A stretch of DNA of 64,000 nt from an uncultured Bradyrhizobium sp. Lineage in GTDB: Bacteria; Pseudomonadota; Alphaproteobacteria; Rhizobiales; Xanthobacteraceae. The notes under the pieces were generated by a model. It was not told where the DNA came from. It ran no database searches and saw only the letters and a list, made by a program, of their open reading frames with translations. Below, one piece after another: positions 34,785-44,101 of this stretch. Both the position numbers and the translations under genes were made by a program. Positions within the stretch are counted from its first letter, which is position 1. Every line of letters starts with the position of its first letter. The stretch spans positions 1 to 64,000 of the forward strand of contig NZ_CAKZJO010000100.1 in assembly GCF_936943645.1 (NCBI RefSeq), read 5' to 3'.

Positions 34785-37043
34785 ATGGGAAAACGAATCG
34801 TTCCGCCGGAAGAACCGGCCGAAATTCATGAGGTCCGGCTGCAGGAAGCGCTGGAAGAGCGCTACCTCGCCTATGCGCTCTCCACCATCATGCACCGCGC
34901 GCTGCCGGATGCGCGCGACGGCCTGAAGCCCGTTCACCGCCGCATCCTCTACGGCATGCGCCTGCTCAGGCTCGACCCCGGCACCGCCTTCAAGAAGTCC
35001 GCCAAGATCGTCGGCGACGTGATGGGCTCGTTCCATCCGCATGGCGACCAGGCCATCTACGACGCCATGGTGCGCCTGGCGCAGGACTTCTCCTCGCGCT
35101 ATCCGCTGGTCGACGGCCAGGGCAATTTCGGCAACATCGACGGCGATAACCCGGCCGCCTACCGCTACACCGAAGCGCGCATGACCGACGTCGCGCGGCT
35201 TCTGCTCGAGGGCATCGACGAGGACGGCGTCGAATTCCGCGCCAATTACGACGGCCAGTCGAAGGAGCCGGTCGTGTTGCCCGGCGGCTTCCCGAACCTG
35301 CTCGCCAACGGCGCGCAGGGCATCGCCGTCGGCATGGCGACCTCGATCCCGCCGCACAACGCCGCCGAGCTGTGCGAGGCCGCGCTGCACCTGATCGAGA
35401 AGCCCGACGCGAAGTCGAAGGCGCTGATGAAATGGGTCAAGGGGCCCGATTTCCCGACCGGGGGCATCTGCGTCGATTCCAAGCAGGCGATCGCCGAAGC
35501 CTACACCACCGGCCGCGGCTCCTTCCGCGTTCGCGCCCGCTGGGAACAGGAAGAGGGTAACCGCGGCACCTGGGTCGTCGTCGTCACCGAGATTCCCTTC
35601 CTGGTGCAGAAGTCGCGGCTGATCGAGAAGGTCGCCGAGCTGCTCGACCAGAAAAAGCTGCCGCTGGTGGGCGACATCAGGGACGAGTCGGCCGAAGACG
35701 TCCGCATCGTCATCGAGCCGAAGTCGAAGAACGTCGATCCCGCCCTGATGATGGAATCGCTGTTCCGCCTCACCGAGCTCGAGAACAAGATTCCGCTGAA
35801 CCTCAACGTGCTGATCAAGGGCCGCGTGCCCAAGGTGGTGGGGCTCGCGGAGTGCCTGCGCGAATGGCTCGACCATCTGCGCGACGTCCTGATCCGCCGC
35901 AGCAACTACCGCAAGGCGCAGATCGAGCATCGGCTGGAAGTGCTCGGCGGCCATCTGGTCGCCTATCTGAACCTCGACAAGGTGATCAAGATCATCCGCA
36001 CCGAGGACGAGCCCAAGCCGGCCCTGATCAAGGCCTTCAAGCTCACCGAGATCCAGGCGGAAGCCATCCTCAACATGCGCCTGCGCAATCTGCGCCGGCT
36101 CGAGGAGATGGAGATCCGCAACGAGGACCGGGATCTGCGCAAGGAGCTGAAGGGCATCGAAGGCGTGCTCGCCTCCGAAGCCGAGCAGTGGAAGAAGGTC
36201 GCTGAGCAGGTCGGCAAGGTCCGCGACATGTTCGGACCGAAGACGCCGCTCGGCAAGCGCCGCACCACCTTCGCCGACGCGCCCGAGCACGATCTCGCGG
36301 CGATGGAAGAAGCCCTCGTCGAGCGCGAGCCGGTGACGGTCGTCGTCTCCGACAAGGGCTGGATCCGCACCATGAAGGGTCACGTCGAGGATCTCTCGGG
36401 GCTTGCCTTCAAGCAGGACGACAAGCTCGGCTTCGCGTTCTTCGCCGAGACGACCTCGAAGCTCCTGCTGTTCGCCACCAACGGCAAGTTCTACACGCTC
36501 GATGTCGCCAAGCTCCCGGGCGGCCGCGGACATGGCGAGCCGATCCGCCTGTTCATCGATCTCGAGCAGGAGGCCGCGCCCGTCGCGCTGTTCGTCAACA
36601 AGGGCGGCCGCAAATTCCTGGTCGCCAGCCACGAGGGCCAGGGTTTCGTCGTCAACGAGGACGATTGCGTCGGCACCACCAAGAAGGGCAAGCAGGTCCT
36701 CAACGTCGACATGCCGAACGAGGCACGCGCGATCACCGAGGTGCTCGGTGATACCGTCGCGGTCATCGGCGACAACCGCAAGATGCTGGTCTTCCCGCTC
36801 GACCAGGTGCCGGAGATGGCCCGCGGCCGCGGCGTGCGCCTGCAGAAATACAAGGACGGCGGTCTGTCGGACATCGCCGTGTTCGAGGCCAAGGCCGGCC
36901 TGACCTGGAAGGACTCCGCGGGCCGCGAATTCTCCGCGACCATGAAGGAGCTCACCGAGTGGCAAGGCACCCGCGCCGATGCCGGCCGCCTGCCGCCGAA
37001 GGGTTTCCCGAAGTCGAACAAGTTCGGCAAGGTGATCGGGTAG
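34785..37043 (+). CDS. parC: DNA topoisomerase IV subunit A
   Basis: 752-residue DNA breakage-reunion subunit that decatenates chromosomes with ParE. The N-terminal winged helix (ALPDARDGLKPVHRRILYGM), the catalytic Tyr in NPAAYRYTEARM, the tower and coiled-coil regions, and a C-terminal beta-pinwheel with degenerate GyrA-box-like repeats are seen. The quinolone-determining segment reads FHPHGDQAIYDAM: the position equal to E. coli Ser80 is Gln and Glu84 is Asp, a combination I recall as usual in alphaproteobacterial ParC. Confidence 0.95.
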   Translation: MGKRIVPPEEPAEIHEVRLQEALEERYLAYALSTIMHRALPDARDGLKPVHRRILYGMRLLRLDPGTAFKKSAKIVGDVMGSFHPHGDQAIYDAMVRLAQDFSSRYPLVDGQGNFGNIDGDNPAAYRYTEARMTDVARLLLEGIDEDGVEFRANYDGQSKEPVVLPGGFPNLLANGAQGIAVGMATSIPPHNAAELCEAALHLIEKPDAKSKALMKWVKGPDFPTGGICVDSKQAIAEAYTTGRGSFRVRARWEQEEGNRGTWVVVVTEIPFLVQKSRLIEKVAELLDQKKLPLVGDIRDESAEDVRIVIEPKSKNVDPALMMESLFRLTELENKIPLNLNVLIKGRVPKVVGLAECLREWLDHLRDVLIRRSNYRKAQIEHRLEVLGGHLVAYLNLDKVIKIIRTEDEPKPALIKAFKLTEIQAEAILNMRLRNLRRLEEMEIRNEDRDLRKELKGIEGVLASEAEQWKKVAEQVGKVRDMFGPKTPLGKRRTTFADAPEHDLAAMEEALVEREPVTVVVSDKGWIRTMKGHVEDLSGLAFKQDDKLGFAFFAETTSKLLLFATNGKFYTLDVAKLPGGRGHGEPIRLFIDLEQEAAPVALFVNKGGRKFLVASHEGQGFVVNEDDCVGTTKKGKQVLNVDMPNEARAITEVLGDTVAVIGDNRKMLVFPLDQVPEMARGRGVRLQKYKDGGLSDIAVFEAKAGLTWKDSAGREFSATMKELTEWQGTRADAGRLPPKGFPKSNKFGKVIG

Positions 37044-37052
37044 AGCGGTTCC

Positions 37053-37237
37053 GTGTCCCGGACGCGCTGCAGCGTGCAACGCTGCTGCGCTGAGCCGGGA
37101 CGCACGCCGCACGGATTGCCCGGAGACGTGGGCTCGCGATAATTGGGCTCGCGAGGCATGGGCCCCGGCTCTGCAGCGCACCGCGTCCGGACGATGCTTC
37201 GCATCGCCGGGAGAGCGCTGCGCAGCGTCCGGGGCAC
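37053..37237. repeat. Inverted-repeat element, family C (first copy)
   Basis: Begins GTGTCCCGGACGCGCTGCAG and ends with a near complement, CTGCGCAGCGTCCGGGGCAC, with GAGCCGGGAC-type motifs inside. A shorter relative is at 62535-62660. It directly follows parC and could act as a transcript end structure. Confidence 0.7.
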
Positions 37238-37269
37238 CAGCGTTTGTGATTGTGCACCTATCTCTCCGC

Positions 37270-37386
37270 CGTCATTGCGAGCCACCGGGTCCGCGCCAAG
37301 CGCGGCCCGATGACAGGCTCCGCGAAGCAATCCAGAATCTTTCCGCGGCAGCAGTCCTGGATTGCTTCGCTGCGCTCGCAATGACG
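37270..37386. repeat. Composite inverted-repeat element, family D with an embedded CCCCGCC-family unit
   Basis: Terminal arms CGTCATTGCGAG and its complement, with internal arms GCGAAGCAATCCA and its complement (37322-37334 and 37358-37370). Between the outer left arm and the inner arm lies a segment of about 40 bases (CCACCGGGT through GATGACAGGCTCCG) matching the reverse complement of the 15541-15592 palindrome. The plain family D copy at 39070-39156 lacks this segment. Confidence 0.8.
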
Positions 37387-37483
37387 GGATGCGACAGCAT
37401 CGCCTCCAATTCGCATACCGGAAGTGGGCGCGCTCTGATATCGTCCGACATGCCGGTCCTTCCGAATGTCGAGACTTAACCCG

Positions 37484-39028
37484 ATGTACGATGTCATTGT
37501 TGTCGGCGGCGGTTCCGCCGGCGCTGCCGTGGCCGCAAGGCTGTCCGAGGATCCCGCACGGCGCGTGCTGTTGCTCGAAGCCGGCCGCGACTGGCGCGCC
37601 GACGAGGCACCGTGGGAGGTGCGGACGCCGAACCCGATCCCGATCATCCACAAGCGCGAGTACCAGGAGAAATGGCAGTGGCCTGAGCTGTTGTCGCGCC
37701 GGGTGGCCGGGCAGGAGCCGCGCTTCTACTGGCGCGGCAAGGGGCTCGGCGGTTCCTCGATGATGAACGGCCAGATCGCAATCCGCGGCGTCGCCGATGC
37801 CTTCGACGAATGGGCCGCCCATGGCTGCACCGGCTGGTCGTCCCGGGAGGTGATGCCGCTGTTCTCGGTGATCGAGGATGATTTCGAGTTCGGCGATGCC
37901 GAGGGCCACGGCAGCGGCGGGCCGCTGCCGGTCTATCGCGCACCGCCGGAGACATGGGGCCCGATCGATCGCGGCTTGCGCGATGCCGCGCTGGCGAGCG
38001 GCTATCCCTGGTGCGCCGATCTCAACGGTGCCGACGGCGAGGGCGTCGCCTGCTATCCCATCAACAGCCGCGACTTGCGCCGCATCAGCACCAACGAGGG
38101 CTATCTCGAGCCGGCGCGCGGCCGCGCCAATCTGGAGATCCGCGGGCATGCGCTGGTCGATCGCGTCCTGATCAGCGACGGCCGCGCCACTGGCGTCCGC
38201 GTTCACGTCGAAGGGCAGGGCATTCAGGAGATCAGCGCACGGCAGATCGTGCTCTGCGCCGGCGCGATCCACAGTCCGGCGATTCTGCTGCGCTCGGGCG
38301 TCGGCCCGGCCGAGGAGCTGAAGGCGATGGGGATCGCGGTCGCGCGCGATCTGCCGGTCGGCCGCCACTATTTCGATCACCCGCTGTTTCGCGCCACGAT
38401 CCAGCTTCACGAAAAGCTGCGGCCGACCGATCCCGACACCCGCCACACCAATTGCTGCGTGACCTATTCCTCGGGCCTTGCCGACGGCGGCAAGCGCGAC
38501 ATGATCCTGATCGCCTTCAATCATCGCGGCATCGGCATGCCTGGCGCGATCGGCGCCGGGCTGTTCAACGCGTACTCGCGCGGCACGCTCAAGCTGGCCT
38601 CGACGGACCCGTCGATCGATCCTGTCGTCGAGGAGAACATGCTGGCCGATCCCCGCGACATGCTGCGCATGATCGACGCAGTGAGGCGGCTCGCGGTGAT
38701 CACGTCCCAGCCGGCGCTCTCCGGCATCGCCGACTGGATCCGGCTCGCCGACACGGATCTGACGCTGCCGCAGGCCGCCAGCCTGCCGGATCACGAGCTC
38801 GACGCGGTGCTCCGCCGGGAGACCGGCGACATCCAGCACGCCGCCGGCAGTTGCCGCATGAGCGGCGTTGGCGATCCCAATGGCGTGGTCAACCCCGACG
38901 GCACGGTGAAGGGTATCGGGGCCTTGCGCATCGCCGACGCCTCGATCATGCCGTCCGATTGCCGCGCCAACACGCATTTCACGACGGTGGTGATCGGCGA
39001 GGCGATCGCGCGGATGATGATGCGGTAG
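37484..39028 (+). CDS. GMC family FAD-dependent oxidoreductase (choline dehydrogenase-like)
   Basis: 514-residue glucose-methanol-choline oxidoreductase. N-terminal FAD-binding GGGSAGAAVAARLSED, GMC signature 1 around FYWRGKGLGGSSMMNGQIAIRG, signature 2 (GAIHSPAILLRSGVGPAE), and the C-terminal active-site His regions (AAGSCRMSG and ANTHFTTVVIGEAIARMM) are present. It oxidises an alcohol, but the substrate is unknown: no betaine genes are nearby. ATG 37484 begins right at the Rossmann strand; ATG 37466 would add six residues. Confidence 0.88.
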   Translation: MYDVIVVGGGSAGAAVAARLSEDPARRVLLLEAGRDWRADEAPWEVRTPNPIPIIHKREYQEKWQWPELLSRRVAGQEPRFYWRGKGLGGSSMMNGQIAIRGVADAFDEWAAHGCTGWSSREVMPLFSVIEDDFEFGDAEGHGSGGPLPVYRAPPETWGPIDRGLRDAALASGYPWCADLNGADGEGVACYPINSRDLRRISTNEGYLEPARGRANLEIRGHALVDRVLISDGRATGVRVHVEGQGIQEISARQIVLCAGAIHSPAILLRSGVGPAEELKAMGIAVARDLPVGRHYFDHPLFRATIQLHEKLRPTDPDTRHTNCCVTYSSGLADGGKRDMILIAFNHRGIGMPGAIGAGLFNAYSRGTLKLASTDPSIDPVVEENMLADPRDMLRMIDAVRRLAVITSQPALSGIADWIRLADTDLTLPQAASLPDHELDAVLRRETGDIQHAAGSCRMSGVGDPNGVVNPDGTVKGIGALRIADASIMPSDCRANTHFTTVVIGEAIARMMMR

Positions 39029-39069
39029 GGCTACAACCACGGTCATCGCGGTGGCCGCTGCTGCCTCCG

Positions 39070-39156
39070 CGTCATTGCGAGCGCAGCGAAGCAATCCAGA
39101 ATTCCTCCGCGGATGCAGTCTGGATTGCTTCGTCGCAAGGGCTCCTCGCAATGACG
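39070..39156. repeat. Inverted-repeat element, family D (second copy)
   Basis: Terminal arms CGTCATTGCGAG and its complement enclose GCGAAGCAATCCAGAAT and TGGATTGCTTCG. It produces the spurious translation DCFVARAPRNDG and its relatives. It is the uninterrupted form of the 37270-37386 element. Confidence 0.85.
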
Positions 39157-39249
39157 GAGCCAAGGGCGGGGCCATCGCTCTCCATTCGCACCTTCAAACA
39201 GCAGACGCACGCTGGCGTTCTCGCGACGCTCCTCGCCCGAGTCTTGCTT

Positions 39250-39860
39250 CATGTGCCGCGCCCTCAGAGACAAGGGCGCAGGGAAGGCCGGGCGCCGGCT
39301 GGCACCCGAGATCCGTGCGCGATAGAAATGCACACGGGGTGGACCACAGGTGTGCCGGTCGCCCGGCCTTCCCTGCGCGAATGGTTTTAACGGTGTCCTT
39401 CGTGCTCTCCTCGGGGAGCGTTGCACTATTGCCCCCGTCGTCTTGTGGATGATCGATGCGCGCACCCGGTCGGGTCGCTCATCACCGCAAGACTTGGCGC
39501 CAGAACCCCGGGCGTCGGGACCACACGACTTCTCCGTCCGCGCACATCCTCGCTGGAACTCCGGGGGGTGGCGTGTGCTCGCCCCCGAAGCCATGCGAAG
39601 ACGCTGTCGGCGCCGTGTCGTATGCGCGAGAGCCATTGCTCACGGTTGCCCGCCCTGCAATGCCATCGCGCCCGACGCCGTCGCGTCCATCGCTGCCCAG
39701 CCCGCGGTTCGTGACGATCGCGATCCGCCCCTCGTCTCGGGCCAGGGTGGTCAGTGTGTACGACAAATCCGAATTTCGGTAAAGTGGAATATTTTTGTGG
39801 AGCGGGGCTTGACAGGCGGGCAGCGCAAACTGACCGGGCTGTTTTGCCCGACGGGCAGCG
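39250..39860. repeat. Large intergenic element with 19-bp inverted repeat; looks non-coding
   Basis: A perfect 19-bp inverted repeat (GCGCAGGGAAGGCCGGGCG at 39276-39294 and its complement at 39360-39378) frames 65 bases, followed by about 480 bases without a plausible gene. Translations such as GAGKAGRRLAPEI and FVTIAIRPSS closely resemble spurious hypothetical proteins that I recall as recurring in Bradyrhizobium and relatives, so this is probably a copy of a dispersed element. The outer limits are estimated. The stretch 39157-39889 holds no other feature I can support. Confidence 0.6.
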
Positions 39861-39889
39861 GACGACGCGGGTCGCGCCCGGAAGCGTCC

Positions 39890-40357
39890 TCAGATTTCGC
39901 AGCCGGTCATGTTCAGTGCCTTGAGCAAGCCACCAAACGCCTTCAGCCGGCAGGACTCGGGATTGGCGGCGGCCTTTGAGCGCTGGAGATTGGCGGCCTG
40001 CTTGACGGCGATCGCCTTTGGCTTCGGCTTGGAACGTCTCGCGGTCGCGAGCTTCCTCGGCTCGCGCCGATGACGGGCAATCGGCTTCGGCTCCGGCGAA
40101 CCAATATGGATGTCCTGCGGGGGAGCGGCACGGTCTTCAACCGCAGGCGCCTGCGTCGGCGTCTCGCTGCTCGCGGCGGCGATATCGAGGCGATCAGCCT
40201 TCGGCAGCGCGTCATATGACGCAGAAGGGCCGATGGCTTGTTCGGCTGGCGGCGCGGCGGTCACGACCACGCGACGCGGCGGAGTTCTCAGCTCCATGGC
40301 CGACAGCATTCCTACACTCAGCAGGATCAGCAGGCCCAACAACGCCATTCTCAGCAT
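39890..40357 (-). CDS. Hypothetical protein with N-terminal membrane anchor and Pro/Lys-rich body
   Basis: 155 residues. A hydrophobic N-terminus (LRMALLGLLILLSVGMLSAM) acts as a signal anchor or signal peptide, followed by a low-complexity region rich in Pro, Ala, Lys and Arg (HRREPRKLATARRSKPKPK) and a C-terminal CRLKAFGGLLKALNMTGCEI segment with two cysteines. GGAGG lies 6 bases before the ATG, which decides the start. Probably periplasmic; function unknown. Confidence 0.68.
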   Translation of the reverse strand: MLRMALLGLLILLSVGMLSAMELRTPPRRVVVTAAPPAEQAIGPSASYDALPKADRLDIAAASSETPTQAPAVEDRAAPPQDIHIGSPEPKPIARHRREPRKLATARRSKPKPKAIAVKQAANLQRSKAAANPESCRLKAFGGLLKALNMTGCEI

Positions 40358-40526
40358 AATGCGCCTCCAATCGACGTTAGCGCTGCTGAAAATTCTCCGC
40401 TCCAATGAGGCAACTTGTCGGCAGGCAGCCGCGTCCCGGCGGATCATTTGCCGACAGGGTTAATTTCGGTGATGCCCTTACACAGTCCTAGGATGGGTTT
40501 CGCAAGGGTTCCACCCATCCGAAGAT

Positions 40527-40611
40527 CGTAGGGCGGATTAGCGAAGCGTAATCCGCCGAATATCGGCGGAACGAAGATGGCGGATTACGCCTGCGGCTAA
40601 TCCGCCCTACG
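40527..40611. repeat. Nested inverted-repeat element, family A (second copy)
   Basis: Same outer arms (CGTAGGGCGGATTAG and its complement) and inner arms as the copy at 33476-33563, with a different centre. It lies downstream of chrA, between convergent or isolated transcripts. Confidence 0.85.
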
Positions 40612-40657
40612 TGCTACGCGCTGCAAATCGGATACCACGACCGCATGAGGGCAAGCC

Positions 40658-42043
40658 TCAAATCACCCCCGCCAGCCGCAGCGCCACGCCCGCCGCGCAG
40701 CTGCCCGCCAGCACCGTCAGCATCCCCAGCTTGAAGCGGAAGATCGCAGTCGCCGCCGCGATCGCCAGCACCAGCGCGGGGATATCGACGCTGCTCAGCA
40801 CCGGCCTGTCGAAGTTCAGCGGGAACGCATGCACCGGCACGGTCTCGCGGAACAGCGTGTGCAGCGCGAACCAGATCGAGAGGTTGAGGATGACGCCGAC
40901 CACGGCCGCAGTGATCGCGCCGAGCGCGCCGGCAAGGCCCGTGTTGCCGCGCAGGCGCTCGATATAGGGCGCGCCGACGAAGATCCAGAGGAAGCAGGGC
41001 GTGAAGGTGACCCAGGTTGCGAGCAGGCCGCCGAGCGTCGCGGCCAGCATCGGCGACAGCCCGGCCGGGTCGCGATAGGCCGCCATGAAGCCGACGAACT
41101 GCAGCACCATGATCAGCGGGCCGGGCGTGGTCTCGGCCATGCCGAGGCCGTCGAGCATCTCGTGCGGCTTCAGCCAGTGATAATGCTCGACCGCCTGCTG
41201 GGCGACGTAGGCCAGCACGGCATAGGCGCCGCCGAAGGTGACCAGCGACATCTTCGAGAAGAACAGCGCGATTTGGCTGAAGACGTTGCCTTGCCCGAGC
41301 ACGAGCAACAGCGCGGCCACCGGCACCAGCCAGAGCGCCAGCCACAGGGCAGCGACGCGGATCGCGCGGGCGGTGTCGGGGCGGATGTGATCGGGCACGG
41401 CGTCGCCGAGCATGCTGTCGATCGCGGCGCCGCCGCCGCCATGGCCGTGACCGGCCGGCGCAAACTCCGGCCGGCCGCTGCGCGCGCCGGCATAGCCGAT
41501 CAGGCCAGCCGCGATGATGATGATCGGGAAGGGGACCGCGAAGAAGAAGATCGCGACGAAGGCGATGCCTGCGAGCGCGATCATGATGCGGTTCTTCAGC
41601 GCGCGCTTGCCCACGCGCACCACGGCCTCGACGACGATGGCGAGGACGGCGGCCTTGAGGCCGAAGAACAGCGCCTCGACGGAGCTGACGTTACCGTAGG
41701 CCGCGTAGATGATGCTGAGGCCCATGATCGCGATGATGCCGGGCAGGATGAACAGCCCGCCCGCCATCAGCCCGCCGGTAGTGCGGTGCATCAGCCAGCC
41801 GACATAGGTCGCGAGCTGCTGCGCCTCCGGGCCCGGCAACAGCATGCAATAGTTCAGCGCATGCAGGAAACGGCCTTCGGAGATCCACTTCTTCTCCTCG
41901 ACCAGGATGCGGTGCATCACCGCGATCTGGCCCGCGGGCCCGCCGAAGCTCAGGCAGGCGACGCGAAGCCAGACGCGAAAGGCTTCGTTGAAGCTGATGC
42001 CGTGCCCGGCATCAGCTCCTGCTTGAGGGTTACGGGTGTCCAT
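40658..42043 (-). CDS. chrA: Chromate efflux transporter ChrA
   Basis: 461-residue membrane transporter with the two CHR domains of long-chain ChrA proteins. The first domain starts LRVACLSFGGPAGQIAVMH with CMLLPGPEAQQLATYVGW, the second starts MSLVTFGGAYAVLAYV with AETTPGPLIMVLQFVGF. A charged, Gly/His-rich loop (PAGHGHGGGG) separates them. It exports chromate from the cytosol, driven by the proton gradient. ATG 42043 overlaps the stop of the upstream chrB-like gene (TAATG). Confidence 0.92.
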   Translation of the reverse strand: MDTRNPQAGADAGHGISFNEAFRVWLRVACLSFGGPAGQIAVMHRILVEEKKWISEGRFLHALNYCMLLPGPEAQQLATYVGWLMHRTTGGLMAGGLFILPGIIAIMGLSIIYAAYGNVSSVEALFFGLKAAVLAIVVEAVVRVGKRALKNRIMIALAGIAFVAIFFFAVPFPIIIIAAGLIGYAGARSGRPEFAPAGHGHGGGGAAIDSMLGDAVPDHIRPDTARAIRVAALWLALWLVPVAALLLVLGQGNVFSQIALFFSKMSLVTFGGAYAVLAYVAQQAVEHYHWLKPHEMLDGLGMAETTPGPLIMVLQFVGFMAAYRDPAGLSPMLAATLGGLLATWVTFTPCFLWIFVGAPYIERLRGNTGLAGALGAITAAVVGVILNLSIWFALHTLFRETVPVHAFPLNFDRPVLSSVDIPALVLAIAAATAIFRFKLGMLTVLAGSCAAGVALRLAGVI

Positions 42044-42861
42044 TACGCCTTCACCTTGTTGGTCGGCCAATTGTGGGTCTCGGCCGTCGCATCGCGGCAC
42101 CAGCGGTAGAAGGCATCGTACAGCGTCATGCCGGCCTCGAGCTGCTCGAGGTCGTCGTCATACATGCGCGACAGCCCGAGCGAGGCCGCGAGCAGGCCCG
42201 GGGCCTCCGGCGCGAGATCGGGCCGCGCGGTGTCGGCGCCGCGCACCAGCGCCGCGAGCCGGAGCAGGGCCGGGGTGGCGATGCCGAACTCCTCGATCAT
42301 GACGTCGAAGGTGCAGAGCTCGCCGCGGTGGCTCCAGAACACGTTCTCGATGTCGAAGGGCGCGGCATTGAAGCGCTCGCCCACGGCGACCACCTCGGAC
42401 GGCGCCACGAACAGGAACACCGCGTTGGGGTCGACAAAGCGGCGGATCAGCCAGGGGCAGGCGATACGATCGACCTTCGGCCGCGCCCGCGTCACCCAGA
42501 CCGTGCGTCCCTTGGCATCGCGCGGCGGCAGCTTGCGGGCGTCGACCAGCGGCAGCTTGGCCGCCTTCCAGCCCTCAAAGCCGTCCTCCAGGGTTTCGGC
42601 CTCCGCGCCGAGCTGCCTCAGCCAGGCGGCGGTGCCCTGCGCCAGCTTGGCGCCGCGCAGGCAGGAGACGATGGCCGCACGGCCGGCAAACGCACCGCCC
42701 CATTCCGCGACGGTCTCGTGGCTGAGCTTGATCGAGCCGGGAATCAGCCGCCGGTCGGCGGCAAAATCCTCCTCGGTGCGGACGTCGATCAGGACAGGAG
42801 CATTGGCCGTGCCGATCAGGCGCGCCAGCTTATCGGATGAAATGGTCGTGAAAGTAGACAT
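42043..42861 (-). CDS. chrB: ChrB-type chromate resistance protein with rhodanese domain
   Basis: 272 residues. The N-terminal third (residues about 10-110) is a rhodanese-like domain: APVLIDVRTEEDFAADRRLIPGS and the loop VSCLRGAKLAQG with its cysteine. The rest is the ChrB C-terminal domain (VWVTRARPKVDRIACPWLIRRFVDPNAVFLFV), a chromate-sensing or reductase domain in related proteins. GAGGA lies upstream of the ATG. It is coupled to chrA, forming a chrB-chrA operon. Confidence 0.88.
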   Translation of the reverse strand: MSTFTTISSDKLARLIGTANAPVLIDVRTEEDFAADRRLIPGSIKLSHETVAEWGGAFAGRAAIVSCLRGAKLAQGTAAWLRQLGAEAETLEDGFEGWKAAKLPLVDARKLPPRDAKGRTVWVTRARPKVDRIACPWLIRRFVDPNAVFLFVAPSEVVAVGERFNAAPFDIENVFWSHRGELCTFDVMIEEFGIATPALLRLAALVRGADTARPDLAPEAPGLLAASLGLSRMYDDDLEQLEAGMTLYDAFYRWCRDATAETHNWPTNKVKA

Positions 42862-43060
42862 GTTGTTGCGTCCTCGCAAAAACCGAACGGGACGCGATAC
42901 TTGGGCATGTCGCCTCGTGGGGAGATCGCTCAAATCCCCATGGCCGGATTACATCGAAACTAAGAAGCACTGTCAATCCGGGGGACGATCGAACCTTCGA
43001 AAAGTGCTGCCCGCCGGTCTATAATGAACCTCAACAGACCTGAATCTCCTGGAGAATTCG

Positions 43061-44029
43061 ATGCATTCGCATTCCATCGAGCAATGGACTCACGACCACG
43101 CCTTCCTGGGCGAGAAGCACGACGAGAACGAGCGGCGCACCTGGCTCGTCGTCGTGCTGACGCTGGTCATGATGGTCGGCGAGATCGTGGCCGGCTCGCT
43201 GTTCGGCTCGATGGCGCTGCTCGCCGACGGCTGGCACATGGGCACGCATGCGGCTGCGCTCGGCATCGCCGCCTTTGCCTACCGCTTCGCCCGCCGGCAT
43301 CTGGGCAATGCGCATTTCACCTTCGGCACCGGCAAGTTCGGCGATCTCGCCGCCTTTGCCAGCGCGATCATCTTGGGATTGATCGCGCTCGAGATCGCCT
43401 ATGAGAGCGTGCTGCGGCTGATCAATCCGGTGCCGATCGTCTATGGCGAGGCCATGGCGGTGGCCGCGCTCGGCCTCGGCGTCAATCTCGCCAGCGCGTG
43501 GCTGCTGCGCGACAGCCATGATCATCATCACGGCCACGCACACGGCCACGCGCATGATGATCACGACGATCATGACCACGATCACCACGGCCATCGCCAC
43601 CGTCACCACGACAACAACCTGCGCGCGGCCTATGTCCATGTCATGACCGACGCCGCGACCTCGGTGCTGGCGATCGCCGCGCTGGCGGTCGCCATGTTTT
43701 CGGGATGGGTCTGGGCCGATCCGGCGGTCGGGCTGATCGGCAGCGTCGTGATCGCGAGCTGGGCCTTCGGCCTCGTCAAGTCATCGGGCGCGGTGCTGCT
43801 CGACGTGCGCACCGACGAGAAGCTGGAGCGGGTGATCCGCTCGCGCATGGAGGCCGGTGACGACCGCGTCACCGACCTGCATCTGTGGCAGGTCGGCCCC
43901 GGCCATTGTGCCGTGCTGCTGTCGGTGGTGTCGGACAAGCCGAAGCCGCCGGCGGTCTACAAGCGGCGGCTCGCGGGGTTGAAGGGCCTCAGCCATGTCA
44001 CGGTGGAGGTCGAGACTTGTCCGCATTGA
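43061..44029 (+). CDS. dmeF: Cation diffusion facilitator, DmeF/CzcD-type (Co/Ni/Zn efflux)
   Basis: 322-residue CDF transporter. An N-terminal HSHSIEQWTHDHAFLG His motif, six transmembrane helices with metal-site Asp/His in LLADGWHMGTHAAAL, and a very His-rich cytosolic loop between helices IV and V (HDHHHGHAHGHAHDDHDD and more) are clear, plus a C-terminal domain (HLWQVGPGHCAVLLSV). The N-terminal motif and the loop fit the DmeF branch, which exports cobalt and nickel. No DmeR repressor gene lies beside it. Confidence 0.92.
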   Translation: MHSHSIEQWTHDHAFLGEKHDENERRTWLVVVLTLVMMVGEIVAGSLFGSMALLADGWHMGTHAAALGIAAFAYRFARRHLGNAHFTFGTGKFGDLAAFASAIILGLIALEIAYESVLRLINPVPIVYGEAMAVAALGLGVNLASAWLLRDSHDHHHGHAHGHAHDDHDDHDHDHHGHRHRHHDNNLRAAYVHVMTDAATSVLAIAALAVAMFSGWVWADPAVGLIGSVVIASWAFGLVKSSGAVLLDVRTDEKLERVIRSRMEAGDDRVTDLHLWQVGPGHCAVLLSVVSDKPKPPAVYKRRLAGLKGLSHVTVEVETCPH

Positions 44030-44101
44030 CATGACCGGAATTCCGTCGCGCGGCCGGGGTTGAACTTCGGTCGCGGCGCGCACGGCCGCAAGGGAGGAAT
44101 C

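Noticed and set aside
34299..37181. A 960-residue open frame on the minus strand across parC
   Set aside because: Antisense shadow of parC; composition is typical of reverse-frame high-GC DNA.
37246..37479. A 77-residue plus-strand frame with DCFAALAMTG
   Set aside because: Translation of the family D repeat.
36491..39175. An 894-residue minus-strand frame over parC and the GMC gene
   Set aside because: Runs through two real genes and a repeat element on the opposite strand; no domain is visible.
39043..39636. Frames with hypothetical-protein-like translations on both strands
   Set aside because: They overlap the family D and large intergenic elements, and reading shifts between copies in my recollection; no coherent protein.
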